Shown: positions 39,077 through 48,426, counted from the stretch's first letter. The stretch is 58,567 nt of DNA from Paracidovorax citrulli (GCF_900100305.1 NZ_FNEY01000032.1:1-58567); one strand, 5' to 3'. Made by a program: numbers and translations. Notes: generated by a model from the sequence alone, not told the origin.

Positions 39077-41278
39077 TTACCAGCGGTACGTGGCCGTGGC
39101 CACCACCCGGCGCGGATCGCCGTAGTAGCAGTTGCCGTACTGGTCGCAGTTGCCGATGTACGTCTTGTCGCCCAGGTTGCGCACGTTCAGCGCGAAGGTC
39201 CAGCGGTCGATGTCGTAGCCGATCATCGCGTCGAACACGGTGAAGGACGGCACCTTCGCCGGCGCGGCGTCCAGGTCGCCGTGGTTGGAGCCGGTGTAGC
39301 GCGCGCCCAGGCCCACCTTGATGCGGTTCGCGAACCGGTAGTCCACCCACAGCGCCGCGGCGTTGCGCGACACCGCCGTGAGCGGCTTGCCGATCTCGCG
39401 GCCCGTGCTGCTGGCCGTGATCTTCGCCGTGGGCGTGTAGGTGTAGGAGCCCACCACGTTCAGGCGCGGCATCAGCTCGGCCGAGGCTTCCAGCTCCAGG
39501 CCGCGCACCTGGATCTCGCCGGTCTGGCGCGGCACGAAGTTGTCGTCCGCGGTCAGGTAGTTCTTGCGGCGCAGGTCGAAAATGGCGGCGCTGTAGCGCT
39601 GCTTGCCGCCCTCGGGCTGGTAGCGCACGCCGGCCTCGTACTGGCGGCCGGTCTCGGGCTTGAACGGCTGGCCCGTGGCCGGGTTGCGCATGGCCGTGGG
39701 CACGAACGATTCGGTATAGCTCACGTACGGCGCCCAGCCGCTCTCGGCCAGGTAGGTCAGGCCCGCGCGCTTCGTCGCCTTGTGTTCCGACACCCTGGTC
39801 CGGCTGCCGTCCAGCCGGCTGTCCGCATCGCTGGTGGCGCGGTCGTAGCGCGCGCCCAGCGTGAGCACCCAGCGGTCGCGCCACTTGATCTGGTCCTGCA
39901 GATAGAAGCCGGTCTGCGCGAGCGTGGCGACGCCGTCATACCACGGCGCGGGCAGCTGCACCGCGCCGCCATACACGGGGTTGTAGATGTCGAGCGGGCT
40001 CGCGGAGCCGCCGCTATAGCTGACCTGGTCGATGCGGGTGCGCTGGTATTCCAGCCCGGCCAGCACGGTGTGCTGCACGTCGCCCGAGCGCAGGCGCGCT
40101 TCCAGCTGGTTGTCGAGGTTCAGCGCGTGGATGCGCTCGTTGCTGCCCGACACCGTGCGCCGCAGCGTGGAGAAATTCGCCGGATCGCGCGGGTTCGCCG
40201 GGTTCACGGTGATGAAGTTGCGGCCCTGCACCGCGGTGTAATCCACCTCGAGGCGGCCGTAGCGCGCGTTCTGCCGCACGGTGAAGGCATCATCGATGCG
40301 GTGCTCGAACAGGTAGCCGATCATCGCGGTGTCCATGTCGAAGCGGTTGTAGCCCGGCTCCCCGGCGAACAGGTCGCTCGGGATGGTGGTGCCGATGGCC
40401 GTCGGCACCAGCGAACCCACGGCCGGCCGCGTGCGCGAGTACACCCCGGCGCGGGTGCGGCCGAACTGCGACAGCACGGTCAGGCTGGTGTCGCCGGAGG
40501 GCTTCCAGGTGAAGGCCGGGGCGATGAAGGTGCGGTCGTCCTTCATGTCGCCCGCCGGCAGCTCGGCATCGCGCGTGAGCGCGGTCAGGCGGTAGAGCAG
40601 CTTGCCATCCTCGCGCAGCGGGCCGGACACGTCGGCCGCGATCTGGCGGCGCCCGTGGTCGCCGATCTGCACCTGCACCTCGCGCAGCGGCTCGGCCGTC
40701 GGGCGCTTGCTCACGGCGTTCACCAGCCCGCCCGGGCCGCTCATGCCGTACAGCACCGACGCCGGCCCGCGCAGCAGTTCGATCCGCTCGGCCCCATAGC
40801 TCTCCACGGGCCAGATGCCCCAGTTGCCGTTGTTGCGCAGCGGCATGCCGTCCAGGTAGAAGCCCGGCGAATAGGCATCGAAGCCGCGCAGCGAGATCCA
40901 GTCGTAGCGCGAGTCCGCGCCGAAGCGCGTCGGGATCACGCCCGGCGAGTAGCTGAGCGCGTCCTTCACCGTGCGCGCGCCCTGCGCCTCCATCAGGTCC
41001 GCCGGGATCACCGAGATGGACTGCGGCGTCTCGATCAGGGGGGTGTCCGTCTTGGTGGCGGTCGCGCTGCGGCGTGCCGTGTAGCCGTTCACCCGGCCCG
41101 TGGCGCTCTCCCCGGCGCCGCCGGTCACCGTGACCGTGGGCAGCGTGGTGGAGCCGGCGGAGGCCTCCTGCGCCCCCGCCAGCGGGGTGGACAGCACGGC
41201 CGCGGTGCCGAAGGCCGCGGTGATGGAAGCGTGCAGCAGGCGCTGCCGCGCAGGCCTCGCGGCGAAAACATGGCGCAT
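39077..41278 (-). CDS. TonB-dependent ferric-siderophore receptor
   Basis: A 733-residue outer-membrane receptor. The signal peptide is about 36 residues with a hydrophobic core (SITAAFGTAAVLSTPLAGAQ, cleavage near AGA-QE). A TonB-box-like SATKTDTPLIETPQSISVI leads into the plug domain (VKDALSYSPGVIPTRFGADS; ISLRGFDAYSPGFYLDG; LLRGPASVLYGMSGPGG). The remainder is beta-barrel, ending in aromatic ...VVATATYRW. There is no extra N-terminal signalling domain, so it is not an FpvA/FecA-type transducer, consistent with the locus having no complete FecR. It should import the ferric form of the siderophore made here. A Fur-box-like site lies 59 bases upstream. Confidence 0.93.
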   Translation of the reverse strand: MRHVFAARPARQRLLHASITAAFGTAAVLSTPLAGAQEASAGSTTLPTVTVTGGAGESATGRVNGYTARRSATATKTDTPLIETPQSISVIPADLMEAQGARTVKDALSYSPGVIPTRFGADSRYDWISLRGFDAYSPGFYLDGMPLRNNGNWGIWPVESYGAERIELLRGPASVLYGMSGPGGLVNAVSKRPTAEPLREVQVQIGDHGRRQIAADVSGPLREDGKLLYRLTALTRDAELPAGDMKDDRTFIAPAFTWKPSGDTSLTVLSQFGRTRAGVYSRTRPAVGSLVPTAIGTTIPSDLFAGEPGYNRFDMDTAMIGYLFEHRIDDAFTVRQNARYGRLEVDYTAVQGRNFITVNPANPRDPANFSTLRRTVSGSNERIHALNLDNQLEARLRSGDVQHTVLAGLEYQRTRIDQVSYSGGSASPLDIYNPVYGGAVQLPAPWYDGVATLAQTGFYLQDQIKWRDRWVLTLGARYDRATSDADSRLDGSRTRVSEHKATKRAGLTYLAESGWAPYVSYTESFVPTAMRNPATGQPFKPETGRQYEAGVRYQPEGGKQRYSAAIFDLRRKNYLTADDNFVPRQTGEIQVRGLELEASAELMPRLNVVGSYTYTPTAKITASSTGREIGKPLTAVSRNAAALWVDYRFANRIKVGLGARYTGSNHGDLDAAPAKVPSFTVFDAMIGYDIDRWTFALNVRNLGDKTYIGNCDQYGNCYYGDPRRVVATATYRW

Positions 41279-41336
41279 CGGAAAACCCCCTTCAGAAATG
41301 GAATAGGTGCAGAAGTGTGCAATGCATGCGAATTGT

Positions 41337-41355
41337 AATGAGAATGTTTCTTATT
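41337..41355. promoter_or_regulatory. Candidate Fur box upstream of the receptor gene
   Basis: AATGAGAAT-G-TTTCTTATT is a 9-1-9 inverted repeat with seven of nine arm positions matching. It sits in an AT-rich 110-base gap in otherwise GC-rich sequence, between the receptor start and the end of the acetyltransferase gene. Iron repression of the receptor is the likely role. Confidence 0.65.
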
Positions 41356-41388
41356 AACCAGTCTGCAGTTACGTTTTTCCGTGACTGC

Positions 41389-42489
41389 TCAGCTCCGCGG
41401 CATCCACAGGCCGTCGTAGAAGTAGTGCTCGCGCAGCAGCATCACCAGTTGCGCGCGCTTGTGCGGCAGGTCGAACTCCTTGACCTTCGCGTAGCCGGAC
41501 TTGTCGAGGTTGCGGATCTGCTGATGGTGGTCGATGCGCGGCTCGCCCAGGATGCGCTGCGTGCGCGCATCGCACAGGAACAGGTAGTGCGAGATCGAGG
41601 TGAGCCAGGCGGTGGCGAAGGCCTTGCCCCGGAACGCCGGCTCCCCGACCAGCACATGCCAGCCGCGGTCGTAGTCGTGCGCGTCGTAGAAGGGCGCGAT
41701 GCGGCTCTCCTTGGTCCAGTACGCCTCGAAATACGCGAACGGCTCGCCATCCAGGCTGGCGATCATCGAATGCATGTGCGGATCGCGGGCTATCCCCTCC
41801 AGGTAGGCGCGGTGCTTCTGCAGGTCGCCTTCTTCTTCCCAGATCACCGCCACGTCGGGGTCGTTCATCCAGCGGTTGAAGCGCGGCAGGTCTTCGTCGA
41901 TCTCCAGGCTGCGGAAGGTGAACGTGCGCCCGAGCCACGGGATATAGCGCTGGTAGAGCAGCCCGTGCGGCTTCGGCGCGCGGCGAGGGTGGTAGCGGCC
42001 CTCCGTCAGCGCGAAGCGCTGCGCCATCGGCGGCGGCACCCCGGGCCGCCAGAGCCCGGGCTGCTGCCACAGCGTGTCCCGGCAGGCGCGCCAGATGCCG
42101 TCCGCCGCCGGTAGCACCACGCCCGCCTCCGCCAGCGCGGCCAGGGCCTGGGGGTCGGCAGGATGCATGGCCAGGTCCCTGCATTCCGGGTGCGCGGCAA
42201 AGGCGGCGTCCAGCGCCGCGAGCCCGTGCGCTGCCGGCGCCGGCCGGGCACCCTCCGTAGCGGGCCGGAGCACGAGGTCGCCGCCGTGCCCGGACAGCGT
42301 CCAGTGCGATGCCGTCTCCGCCGGCCCGCCCTCCACCTGCAGGGAGGCGCCGTCGATGCGCACCGCATGCGCCTGCCCGCCTGCATAGGACAGGAAAGAG
42401 GACAGGAAAGGCCGGCCGGCGGCGGCCTGGGTGTCCGCAGCAGCGGAGGAAGGGGAAGAAGTCGGGGTATGGGGCGTGGCGAATTTCAC
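41389..42489 (-). CDS. Hydroxyornithine N-acyltransferase, GNAT type (IucB/RhbD/PvdYII-like)
   Basis: A 366-residue protein whose C-terminal ~190 residues are a siderophore-type GNAT (Acetyltransf_8). FTFRSLEIDEDLPRFNRWMN begins the domain. FAYFEAYWTKESRIAPFY, DYDRGWHVLVGEPAFRGKAF and RILGEPRIDHHQQIRNLDK follow. In this family the enzyme acetylates the N-hydroxyl amine of Lys or Orn to give a hydroxamate. The N-terminal ~170 residues are the family's less conserved non-catalytic part. GTG at 42489 with AGGAGA about eight bases upstream is a better start than the TTG at 42513. It overlaps no neighbour and follows the formyltransferase gene after 20 bases, as one operon. Confidence 0.85.
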   Translation of the reverse strand: MKFATPHTPTSSPSSAAADTQAAAGRPFLSSFLSYAGGQAHAVRIDGASLQVEGGPAETASHWTLSGHGGDLVLRPATEGARPAPAAHGLAALDAAFAAHPECRDLAMHPADPQALAALAEAGVVLPAADGIWRACRDTLWQQPGLWRPGVPPPMAQRFALTEGRYHPRRAPKPHGLLYQRYIPWLGRTFTFRSLEIDEDLPRFNRWMNDPDVAVIWEEEGDLQKHRAYLEGIARDPHMHSMIASLDGEPFAYFEAYWTKESRIAPFYDAHDYDRGWHVLVGEPAFRGKAFATAWLTSISHYLFLCDARTQRILGEPRIDHHQQIRNLDKSGYAKVKEFDLPHKRAQLVMLLREHYFYDGLWMPRS

Positions 42490-42509
42490 GGTCTGTCTCC
42501 TGTTCGTCC

Positions 42510-43373
42510 TCAAAGGTGGAATGGCGAAGCGGGCCTAGGCGCGCCCGACAGGTGCGGGGCCAGCAGCTGCAGGCCCTGGTGGAGCGCGGGGAACAGGCTG
42601 CGGTGGAAGTTGTTCCAGCGCAGCTGCAGGATCGTGTCGGCCGGGTCGATCGGCGTGCCCAGCACGTCGTAGATGACCTCGCCCGAGTCGATCCCGTCAT
42701 CGACGTAGTGCAGCGACGCACCGGTCCGCAGGATCGGCGTGACCGGCTCCGTGGCCATGCGCTGCCAGTCGGTCACGCGCTCGCCGCGGGCTCCGTGCAG
42801 GGCGTCCAGCGTGGCGTGCGCGCCGCGGCGCCGGTAGGGCGACTCCAGCCGGGTGATGCCCGGGTGGATGTTCACGATGCGGCGGTGGAACGGCGCGCCG
42901 GGCTGCACCAGCGCATCCAGGATGACCAGCAGGCCGTCGAGCACCACGATGTCGGCCTCCAGCGATTCCAGCGTGCGCTGCAGCGCGGCCTCGAAAGCCT
43001 GCTTGCCGGCCGCGCGGCCCGGATCGGCCAGGGGCAGGCGGCGGTACTCCGACGGCACGGGCCGCAGCAGGTCGCGCAGCTTGCGGTCCTGGGTGGCGAG
43101 TTCGTGCGGAAAGATCCAGCGCTCGCCCGGCGTGCATGCGAAGCCGTAGCCGTTCAGCGCCGCGCGGTCCCGCGGCGATTGCGGGTCGTCGTCGAACACG
43201 ATGCCTTCCAGGGAGTAGGCCTCCCCGAGCGGCGTGGTGTCGAGCGCGTGCGCCAGGTATTCGAGCGGGGAGGGCATGTAGCGCCGCCCGCCGCGGTAGT
43301 CGATGAACTGGCCGGCCTGGTCGGCGGCCGCGTTGCGCAGGGACAGTATGTAAACGAGCTTGGCCTGTGGCAT
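42510..43373 (-). CDS. N5-hydroxyornithine formyltransferase (PvdF-like)
   Basis: A 287-residue protein of the formyltransferase fold. Features are the N-terminal strand KLVYILSLRN, the GRxT-like middle (DIVVLDGLLVILD), the catalytic-region Asn-His in RIVNIHPGITRLESPYRRRGAHA, and HYVDDGIDSGEVIYDV, whose Asp completes the Asn-His-Asp set of 10-formyl-tetrahydrofolate-dependent enzymes. PvdF formylates N5-hydroxyornithine. I chose the ATG at 43373 because family proteins start close to the KLVYxxSLR strand. An in-frame ATG at 43451 would add 26 non-conserved residues. No clear ribosome site is seen for either. It lies between the FhuF-like and acetyltransferase genes on the same strand. Confidence 0.82.
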   Translation of the reverse strand: MPQAKLVYILSLRNAAADQAGQFIDYRGGRRYMPSPLEYLAHALDTTPLGEAYSLEGIVFDDDPQSPRDRAALNGYGFACTPGERWIFPHELATQDRKLRDLLRPVPSEYRRLPLADPGRAAGKQAFEAALQRTLESLEADIVVLDGLLVILDALVQPGAPFHRRIVNIHPGITRLESPYRRRGAHATLDALHGARGERVTDWQRMATEPVTPILRTGASLHYVDDGIDSGEVIYDVLGTPIDPADTILQLRWNNFHRSLFPALHQGLQLLAPHLSGAPRPASPFHL

Positions 43374-43457
43374 GGAAGGGCAGGGGTTGGAGGTCGGAAC
43401 GTTCTGGAAAAAAAGAGTGGATCGCGCAGCGCCGCGGTGGAGTGCCTGCATGCCGCT

Positions 43458-44288
43458 TCAGCCCGGGCCCGCCGGCTGCGCCGCGTCCGGTGCATCGGCA
43501 CAGGCATCCGGCCTGCGCCCGGCCGGCGGTGCGCGGTGCCGCGGGTCCAGCGGGCAGCGGCCGCAGTAGCCTTCGCCCGGCAGGCGGTAGTACAGGCAGC
43601 ACTCGCGGTGCAGCGCCACGGATTCGGTGCCCTGCGCGGTGGCCATCGCCACCACGCGGCGCGGGCGGCACAGCGGATTGGCACGCGGCCCGCCGTCGTC
43701 GGGCCATAGGGGCGCCTGCAGCAGGTCGGCGGCGTCCTGCGCGATGGCGGGCTGCTGCGGCGCGAGCCGCACCGCCTGCTCCAGCACCGCTTCCAGGTGC
43801 CGCGCCGCATTGCTCCACAGCACCTTCTGCGGCACGCGCGCCACCTGCTCCAGGGCCGCGAACAGCGGCGCCCAGTGCTGCCAGACCAGCGGCGCATAGC
43901 GCTGCGCGGCGGGGGCGCCCGGCAGTGCGGTGCCGATGCCGCCCAGGTAAATGCCACGCACCCGCCCGTCCGCGGCCAGGTCCAGGCACAGTCCCTCCAG
44001 GTCCACGGGAAACACATGCCCCAGCACGCTCGCGGCGGCGGCCACCGGCGGCACCAGCACGCCCAGGGTGTCCAGCACCCAGGCCGACGCGGCCGCGCGC
44101 AGGTCCTTCGCCGCCGGCCCCTGCAGTCCCCACACCGCGGCGGCGTACCGGCGCAGCAGGGCCTCCAGCTGTGGCGGCTCGAGCAGCCGCGCGCCCGGCC
44201 ACGCGCCCCCGGGCGCGGGCCCGGCATGCAGCCGCTGCGCGAGCGGCGCGAGCGCGCCGGGAAAAAGCGGCCGCAGCACATCGATCAT
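43458..44288 (-). CDS. FhuF-like siderophore-iron reductase
   Basis: A 276-residue protein ending with the cysteine set of FhuF reductases: HRECCLYYRLPGEGYCGRCPL, i.e. Cys-Cys-x10-Cys-x2-Cys near the C-terminus, which binds a [2Fe-2S] cluster. FhuF-type proteins reduce ferric siderophores in the cytoplasm to release iron. The N-terminal ATG at 44288 (MIDVLRPLFPGALAPL) was chosen because the longer frame upstream reads into the divergent ABC gene and is non-conserved in character. First gene of the minus-strand operon with the formyl- and acetyltransferase genes. Confidence 0.85.
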   Translation of the reverse strand: MIDVLRPLFPGALAPLAQRLHAGPAPGGAWPGARLLEPPQLEALLRRYAAAVWGLQGPAAKDLRAAASAWVLDTLGVLVPPVAAAASVLGHVFPVDLEGLCLDLAADGRVRGIYLGGIGTALPGAPAAQRYAPLVWQHWAPLFAALEQVARVPQKVLWSNAARHLEAVLEQAVRLAPQQPAIAQDAADLLQAPLWPDDGGPRANPLCRPRRVVAMATAQGTESVALHRECCLYYRLPGEGYCGRCPLDPRHRAPPAGRRPDACADAPDAAQPAGPG

Positions 44289-44490
44289 GGCGCGCGGCGG
44301 ACGGGAAGTGAGAGGGGCGCGAAGGCGCAGTGCATTCCAGTGTGACGATCCTGCGCGCCGCTTGTTCATCCGCCTTCCGCGCGGCGGCGTGGAACCCCCT
44401 GCGCATGAACATCCCCGCGCCCGCAGCGTCTTTGGAGCAGGCGTCCCGCCTTGCAACCCAGCCCCCGACGGGCGGAAAGAGATCTTGCGC

Positions 44491-46185
44491 ATGACTGCAG
44501 CCCCCGCTCCGCGTGCCCCGGCTTCCGAGGTGGCGCGGCTCCTCCGGCCCTTCCTCCCGTGGATCGCACTCTCCACCGTGTGCGGCCTGGCCGCCGGCAT
44601 CGCCACCGTGCTGCTGCTGCGCACGGTCAACGAAGTGCTGCACAGCGACGGCGGCATGTCCGGCGGCCTGCTGTGGACCTTCGTCGCCCTGTGCGCCGCC
44701 GCGCTCTTCGGGCGCCTGGCGGCCGACGTGTCCACCAACTACGTCGGCCAGAAACTGGTGGCGCAGGTGCGCGTCGGCCTGGCCCGGAAAATCCTGTCGG
44801 CCCCCATCGACGCGCTGGAGCGCTACCGCACCCACCGGCTCATGCCCGTGCTGTCGCAGGACGTGGACATGATCAGCGACGCCGCCTTCGTGCTGTCGTC
44901 CGCGCTCATCGCCTCGGCCGTGATGCTGGGCTGCCTCGTGTACATGGCCTGGCTGTCCCTGCCGCTCTTCGGCCTCGTGGTGCTGGCCCTGGCCATCGGC
45001 GCCAGCCTGCAGGTCGTGGCGCAGACCCGGGCCGAAAAAGGCTTCTGGAAGGCCCGCGAACACGAAGACAACCTGCACAAGGCCTACCGCGCCATCAGCG
45101 AAGGCGCGAAGGAACTGCGCATGCACCGCGAGCGCCGCGCCCGCATGCTGGACGGGCAGGTGGAGCGCATCGTGGCCCAAATCCGCCAGGTCAACGGCCG
45201 CGCCATCAACACCTACGTCACCGCCACCGCCTTCGGCTCCGCGCTGTTCTTCCTGCTCATCGCCATGATCCTCGGCTGGGCCGCCTTCCAGCCCACCGAG
45301 CCGGCGGTGCTCAGCGGCTTCGCGCTGGTGCTGCTCTTCCTCAAGGGCCCCATCGACCAGATCGCCGCCACGCTGCCCCACATGGGCCGCGCCAAGGTGG
45401 CTTTCCTGCGCATCGCCGACCTGTCGGCACGCTTCGCCACGCCGGAGCCCCACCTGCACCAGGACCGCCCCGCGCCCGCCCCCGTGCTGCACGAAGGCAT
45501 CTCGCTGCAGGGCGTGCGCTACGCCTTCGAGGCGCCCGCCGACGGCGGCGAGCCCTTCGCGCTCGGCCCCGTGGACCTGGAGCTGCGCCGCGGCGAAATG
45601 GTCTTCATCGTGGGCGACAACGGCTCGGGCAAGACCACCCTCATCAAGCTGCTGCTGGGCCTGTATGCCCCGCAGGAGGGCGAAGTGCTGATCGACGGCG
45701 TGGCCGTCACCGCCGAGTCGCGCGACGACTACCGCCAGCTCTTCACCACCGTGCTCTCGGACTTCTACCTCTTCGAGGACCTGGCCGGTGCCGGGGAGGG
45801 CGGGGCGGGCATGGCGGCCCTGCCCGAGGCAGCGCGCCCCTACCTGGAGCGCCTGGAGATCGCCCACAAGGTGAGCATCCGGGACGGCGCCTTCAGCACC
45901 GTCGATCTGTCCACCGGCCAGCGCAAGCGCCTCGCGCTGGTGCATGCCTACCTCGAGGGCCGCCCGGTCATGGTGTTCGACGAATGGGCCGCGGACCAGG
46001 ACCCGGCCTTCCGCCACCTCTTCTACACCGAACTGCTGCCCGAACTGCGCGCCAAAGGGCACCTGCTGGTCGTGATCTCGCACGACGACCGCTACTTCCA
46101 CCTGGCCGACCGCGTCGTCCACATGAGCGCGGGCCGCATCGCCGACAACCGCGTGCGCGCCGGCCGCGAAACCCTGGCCGCCTGA
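44491..46185 (+). CDS. Cyclic-peptide/siderophore exporter, PvdE/SyrD-like ABC transporter
   Basis: A 564-residue fused ABC exporter. Six membrane helices occupy residues 1-310 (FLPWIALSTVCGLAAGIATV; LLWTFVALCAAALFG; paired helices near 145-190; FGSALFFLLIAMILGWAAF). The ATPase domain has Walker A VGDNGSGKTTLIK (near 375), signature VDLSTGQRKRLAL and Walker B RPVMVFDEWAADQDP. The EWAADQDP ending is characteristic of the PvdE/SyrD group. These export siderophore precursors across the inner membrane. The ATG at 44491 follows GGAAAGAG. A 202-base GC-rich gap separates it from the divergent fhuF-like gene; no obvious Fur site is seen there. Confidence 0.9.
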   Translation: MTAAPAPRAPASEVARLLRPFLPWIALSTVCGLAAGIATVLLLRTVNEVLHSDGGMSGGLLWTFVALCAAALFGRLAADVSTNYVGQKLVAQVRVGLARKILSAPIDALERYRTHRLMPVLSQDVDMISDAAFVLSSALIASAVMLGCLVYMAWLSLPLFGLVVLALAIGASLQVVAQTRAEKGFWKAREHEDNLHKAYRAISEGAKELRMHRERRARMLDGQVERIVAQIRQVNGRAINTYVTATAFGSALFFLLIAMILGWAAFQPTEPAVLSGFALVLLFLKGPIDQIAATLPHMGRAKVAFLRIADLSARFATPEPHLHQDRPAPAPVLHEGISLQGVRYAFEAPADGGEPFALGPVDLELRRGEMVFIVGDNGSGKTTLIKLLLGLYAPQEGEVLIDGVAVTAESRDDYRQLFTTVLSDFYLFEDLAGAGEGGAGMAALPEAARPYLERLEIAHKVSIRDGAFSTVDLSTGQRKRLALVHAYLEGRPVMVFDEWAADQDPAFRHLFYTELLPELRAKGHLLVVISHDDRYFHLADRVVHMSAGRIADNRVRAGRETLAA

Positions 46186-46251
46186 CCGTCCGAATCCCGG
46201 TGCGGCCGCGAGCCGGCCGGCCCGTCCCTTTTTCAAAGGAGTTGTCATCCC

Positions 46252-47610
46252 ATGCAGCACATCCATGACCTGATCGGTATCGGCTTCGGTCCCTCCAACG
46301 TGGGGCTGGCCATCGCGCTCGAAGAGCACCGCGGCACCCACGGCCGCGCGCCGCAGGCCTTCTTCATCGAGCGCCAGCCGGCCTTCGCGTGGCACCCCAA
46401 CATGCTGCTGGACCACGCGCACATGCAGATCTCCTTCCTCAAAGACCTCGCCACGCTGCGCAATCCGCAAAGCCGCTTCACCTTCCTCAACTACCTGCAC
46501 GAGCAGGGCCGGCTGCAGGACTTCATCAACCTCAAGAGCTTCTATCCCAGCCGCCACGAATTCAACGACTACCTGGGCTGGGCCGCGCGCCAGTTCGAGG
46601 GCCAGTGCGCCTACGGCGAAGAGGTGTTCGAGGTCCTGCCGGAGCACGGCCCGGACGGCGCCGTCGAGCAGCTGCGCGTGCGCTCGCGCAACGCGGCCGG
46701 CCGCGTGCAGGAGCGCCTGGCGCGCCACCTCATCGTCGGCGTGGGCGGCACCGCGCGCATTCCCGAGGTGTTCCGGGGCCTGCAGGGCGACCCGCGCGTC
46801 TTCCACTCGAGCACCTACCTGCGCGACATCGCGCGCCAGGGCGCGGCGCGCAGCATCGCCCTGATCGGGGCCGGGCAGAGCGCCGCGGAAATCTTCATGG
46901 ACCTGCAGGGCCGCGCCCATGCACCCGAGGTGGACTGGGCCATGCGCGCCCGCGCCATCCGCCCCTCCGACGACAGCCCCTTCGTCAACGAAATCTTCAA
47001 CGCCGACTTCACCGACTACATGTTCGGCCGCTCCGCCCCGGAGCGCGAATCGCTGCTGCGCGAATACGCCCACACCAACTACGCCGTGGCCGACCTCGAA
47101 CTGATCCAGCAGGTCTTCAAGACCTTCTACGAACAGCGCGTGACCGGCGGCCGGCGCCTGCGCATGCTGCGCCAGCACGAAGTGCGGGCCGCCCGCGCCG
47201 ATGCCTCCGGCGTGTACCTCACCTTCCACGACCGCGAATCGGGCGAGGAAAGCACCGTGCGCTACGACGCCGCCGTGCTGGCCACCGGCTACGAACGCGC
47301 CGCCCACCGCGACGTGCTCGCGCCGCTGGCCCCGTACCTGGGCGACTTCACCGTGGACCGCCACTACCGGGTGCAGGCGGCCCCGGGCTTCCGGCCCGCG
47401 ATCTTCCTGCAGGGTGCCTGCGAATCCAGCCACGGCCTGAGCGACACGCTGCTGTCCGTCACCGCCGTCCGCACCGGAGAAATCGGGCAGGTGCTCGCCG
47501 CCGCCCTGCCTCCCGCCCGCGAGCCGCTGCGCGCGCGCGGCCCGGACGCCCCGGCGCGCGGCAACGCGGGAGACTTCGAGCGGGAGACACAGCGCCTGCA
47601 TGTGGCCTGA
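46252..47610 (+). CDS. L-ornithine N5-monooxygenase (PvdA-like)
   Basis: A 452-residue flavin-dependent N-hydroxylating monooxygenase. The FAD-binding motif IGIGFGPSNVGLAIAL is at residues 8-23. The substrate/flavin region is FAWHPNMLLDHAHMQISFLKDLATLRNP. The NADPH-binding motif IALIGAGQSAAEIFMDL is near 203. The C-terminal ATGY motif is VLATGYERAAH. It makes N5-hydroxyornithine, the precursor of the hydroxamate ligand, which the acetyl- or formyltransferase then acylates. AAGGAG lies about eleven bases before the ATG. It is 66 bases downstream of the exporter gene, probably co-transcribed. Confidence 0.95.
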   Translation: MQHIHDLIGIGFGPSNVGLAIALEEHRGTHGRAPQAFFIERQPAFAWHPNMLLDHAHMQISFLKDLATLRNPQSRFTFLNYLHEQGRLQDFINLKSFYPSRHEFNDYLGWAARQFEGQCAYGEEVFEVLPEHGPDGAVEQLRVRSRNAAGRVQERLARHLIVGVGGTARIPEVFRGLQGDPRVFHSSTYLRDIARQGAARSIALIGAGQSAAEIFMDLQGRAHAPEVDWAMRARAIRPSDDSPFVNEIFNADFTDYMFGRSAPERESLLREYAHTNYAVADLELIQQVFKTFYEQRVTGGRRLRMLRQHEVRAARADASGVYLTFHDRESGEESTVRYDAAVLATGYERAAHRDVLAPLAPYLGDFTVDRHYRVQAAPGFRPAIFLQGACESSHGLSDTLLSVTAVRTGEIGQVLAAALPPAREPLRARGPDAPARGNAGDFERETQRLHVA

Positions 47611-47694
47611 GGCCCCGCCGCGTCCGGGCCCGTCCCTGCCGTGCCTGGCGGGCCAGGCCGCCGCGCCCGTCCCGCCATGCGGACAATCCGGGCC

Positions 47695-48426
47695 ATGCCG
47701 CCATCGTCGATGACCCCGCCCGTTCCGTGGCCCCTGCCGCCAGAAGTGCTCCCTCACATCCGTGCCTGGCGTGTCCCGCTCCAACTGGATGCGCCCATCC
47801 CCGCGGATGACTGGGCCGTGCTCTCCCCCGCCGAGGCCGAACGCGCTGCGCGCCTGCGCCAGCCCGCCGACCGCGTGCGCTCCGCCTGCACGCGCGCCGC
47901 GCTGCGCCGCCTGCTGGGCGAGCGCATCGGCGTCGCCCCGCGGGACGTGCCCCTGGCGGCCGGCACCCACGGCCGGCCGGCGCTGGTGGGATGGGAAGGG
48001 CTGGACTTCAACGTCTCGCACTCCGGCGCATACGCGCTCATCGCCCTGGCGGAAGGCCCCTGGGCCGTGGGCGTGGACGTGGAGCGCTGCGATGCCTTCG
48101 GCGCGCACGGCCTCGCGGACCCGGCCGCGCTCGAATCCCTGGTCCTGTCCGCCCGCGAGCGGGCCGCGCCGCCCGCCGCGCGGCCGGATTTCCCCACCTT
48201 GTGGACCGTGAAGGAAGCGGTCCTCAAATGCCTGGGCCTCGGCGTGGCCGAGCACCTGCCGCACGTCTGCGTGGAGCGGCGGGAAGCCGGCGGGGTGGGG
48301 GGCGAGGATGGGGCAGGCCTGGGCGTGGTACTGGAGGGCCCGCTGCACGGCCCGGCCGTACAGGCCTGCGTGCTCGCCGCGCCGCCTGGCTACGCCGCCG
48401 CCCTGGCCTGGGCCGCGGCGGCATAG
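47695..48426 (+). CDS. 4'-phosphopantetheinyl transferase, Sfp-type
   Basis: A PPTase of about 243 residues that converts apo carrier domains of the NRPS/PKS proteins to their holo form using coenzyme A. Visible motifs are DFNVSHSGAYALIAL, AVGVDVERCDAFG (Mg-binding Asp) and LWTVKEAVLKCLGLG (WxxKEAxxK). In-frame ATGs at 47677, 47695 and 47710 are all possible; none has a strong ribosome site, and 47695 is a compromise. The C-terminal third is Gly/Ala-rich and poorly conserved. It ends the siderophore gene set. Confidence 0.88.
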   Translation: MPPSSMTPPVPWPLPPEVLPHIRAWRVPLQLDAPIPADDWAVLSPAEAERAARLRQPADRVRSACTRAALRRLLGERIGVAPRDVPLAAGTHGRPALVGWEGLDFNVSHSGAYALIALAEGPWAVGVDVERCDAFGAHGLADPAALESLVLSARERAAPPAARPDFPTLWTVKEAVLKCLGLGVAEHLPHVCVERREAGGVGGEDGAGLGVVLEGPLHGPAVQACVLAAPPGYAAALAWAAAA

